Positions 5,922 to 6,129 of a stretch of DNA of 6,129 nucleotides are shown here, in pieces. The first letter of the stretch is position 1. The number at the start of each line of letters is the position of its first letter. The notes below the pieces were generated by a model. That model was not told the origin of the DNA. It saw only the letters and a list, made by a program, of their open reading frames with translations, and ran no database searches. The translations under genes were made by a program, and so were the position numbers. This stretch comes from Blastocatellia bacterium. Its GTDB lineage: Bacteria > Acidobacteriota > Blastocatellia > Pyrinomonadales > Pyrinomonadaceae. Location: assembly GCA_013695195.1 (NCBI GenBank), contig JACDAY010000029.1:1-6129 (forward strand), written 5' to 3'.

Positions 5922-6129
5922 ATCAATTACCGGAAAATGAAGGAAACCAAATGTCGCGGCAAATTTTTTCAGTTCACCTGCCGTTAACAGTGCCCCGGAA
6001 TGCAAACAAAGTTATACGTGCCTTTCGATAAGATAAGACGGGGAACCTGATCGCCGTTTGCCGCGTAGAACTACTCGAAGAACTTGTACCCGGAGCCGTG
6101 CCCTGATAAATTTGGAGTTATAATGTAAA
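5922..6129. other. Non-coding tail region with a long-range inverted repeat
   Basis: No convincing gene is seen in these 208 bases. The perfect 9-bp arms CGCGGCAAA (5955-5963) and TTTGCCGCG (6057-6065) could close a stem of about 110 bases, and inside it CCCCG (5993-5997) can pair with CGGGG (6039-6043). A 26-codon reading frame (5951-6031) follows a good GAAGGA site but has no recognisable product. The very end reads GGAG, five bases, then ATG TAA, overlapping a TATAAT hexamer (6119-6124). This may be the leader or promoter region of the next gene to the right, which is not in the window. Confidence 0.4.

Noticed and set aside
5649..6005. A 118-codon leftward frame covering the end of the MgtE_N/CBS gene
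   Set aside because: Mostly antisense to conserved CBS sequence, with no domain pattern; a shadow of the real gene.

Overview
The window holds four complete protein-coding genes and no RNA gene, CRISPR array, insertion sequence or tRNA that I can recognise. Coding DNA looks close to half G+C by eye, and the intergenic stretches are clearly more AT-rich. The gene content suggests a free-living Gram-negative-type bacterium: an exopolysaccharide tyrosine autokinase of the Wzc/GumC fusion type, a secreted Slt-type murein transglycosylase, a zinc-ribbon bacterial-PH membrane protein, and a PRC-barrel/MgtE_N/CBS protein without a transport domain. From remembered families, the Acidobacteriota (perhaps Blastocatellia-like) fit best, but this is inference and cannot be settled from the sequence alone.

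Layout. Bases 1-102 are an AT-rich leader. The autokinase gene runs rightward at 103-2625. It converges on the leftward zinc-ribbon/bPH2 gene (2755-3336); the 129 bp between them contain a perfect 13-bp inverted repeat suited to a bidirectional terminator. The leftward lytic transglycosylase gene (3502-4404) lies upstream of the bPH2 gene. A textbook intrinsic terminator (3419-3445) separates the two, so they are probably separate transcription units. A 269-bp divergent intergenic region with several small hairpins follows. The rightward MgtE_N/CBS gene (4674-5921) comes next. The last 208 bp hold no convincing gene but show a 9-bp long-range inverted repeat and end in a TATAAT / ATG-TAA motif.

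How the genes relate. Three of the four concern the envelope: polysaccharide chain-length and export control, peptidoglycan cleavage, and a membrane-anchored bPH2 protein. The fourth looks like a cytoplasmic Mg2+/nucleotide-sensing regulator. Related proteins often neighbour an Nramp-type metal transporter, which, if present, would start just beyond the right edge. The arrangement (convergent, terminator-separated, divergent) does not suggest one operon. I see no clear novel system. The most interesting leftovers are tyrosine clusters at both ends of the autokinase, the transporter-less MgtE sensor with a possibly leaderless start, and the structured non-coding stretches on either side of that gene.
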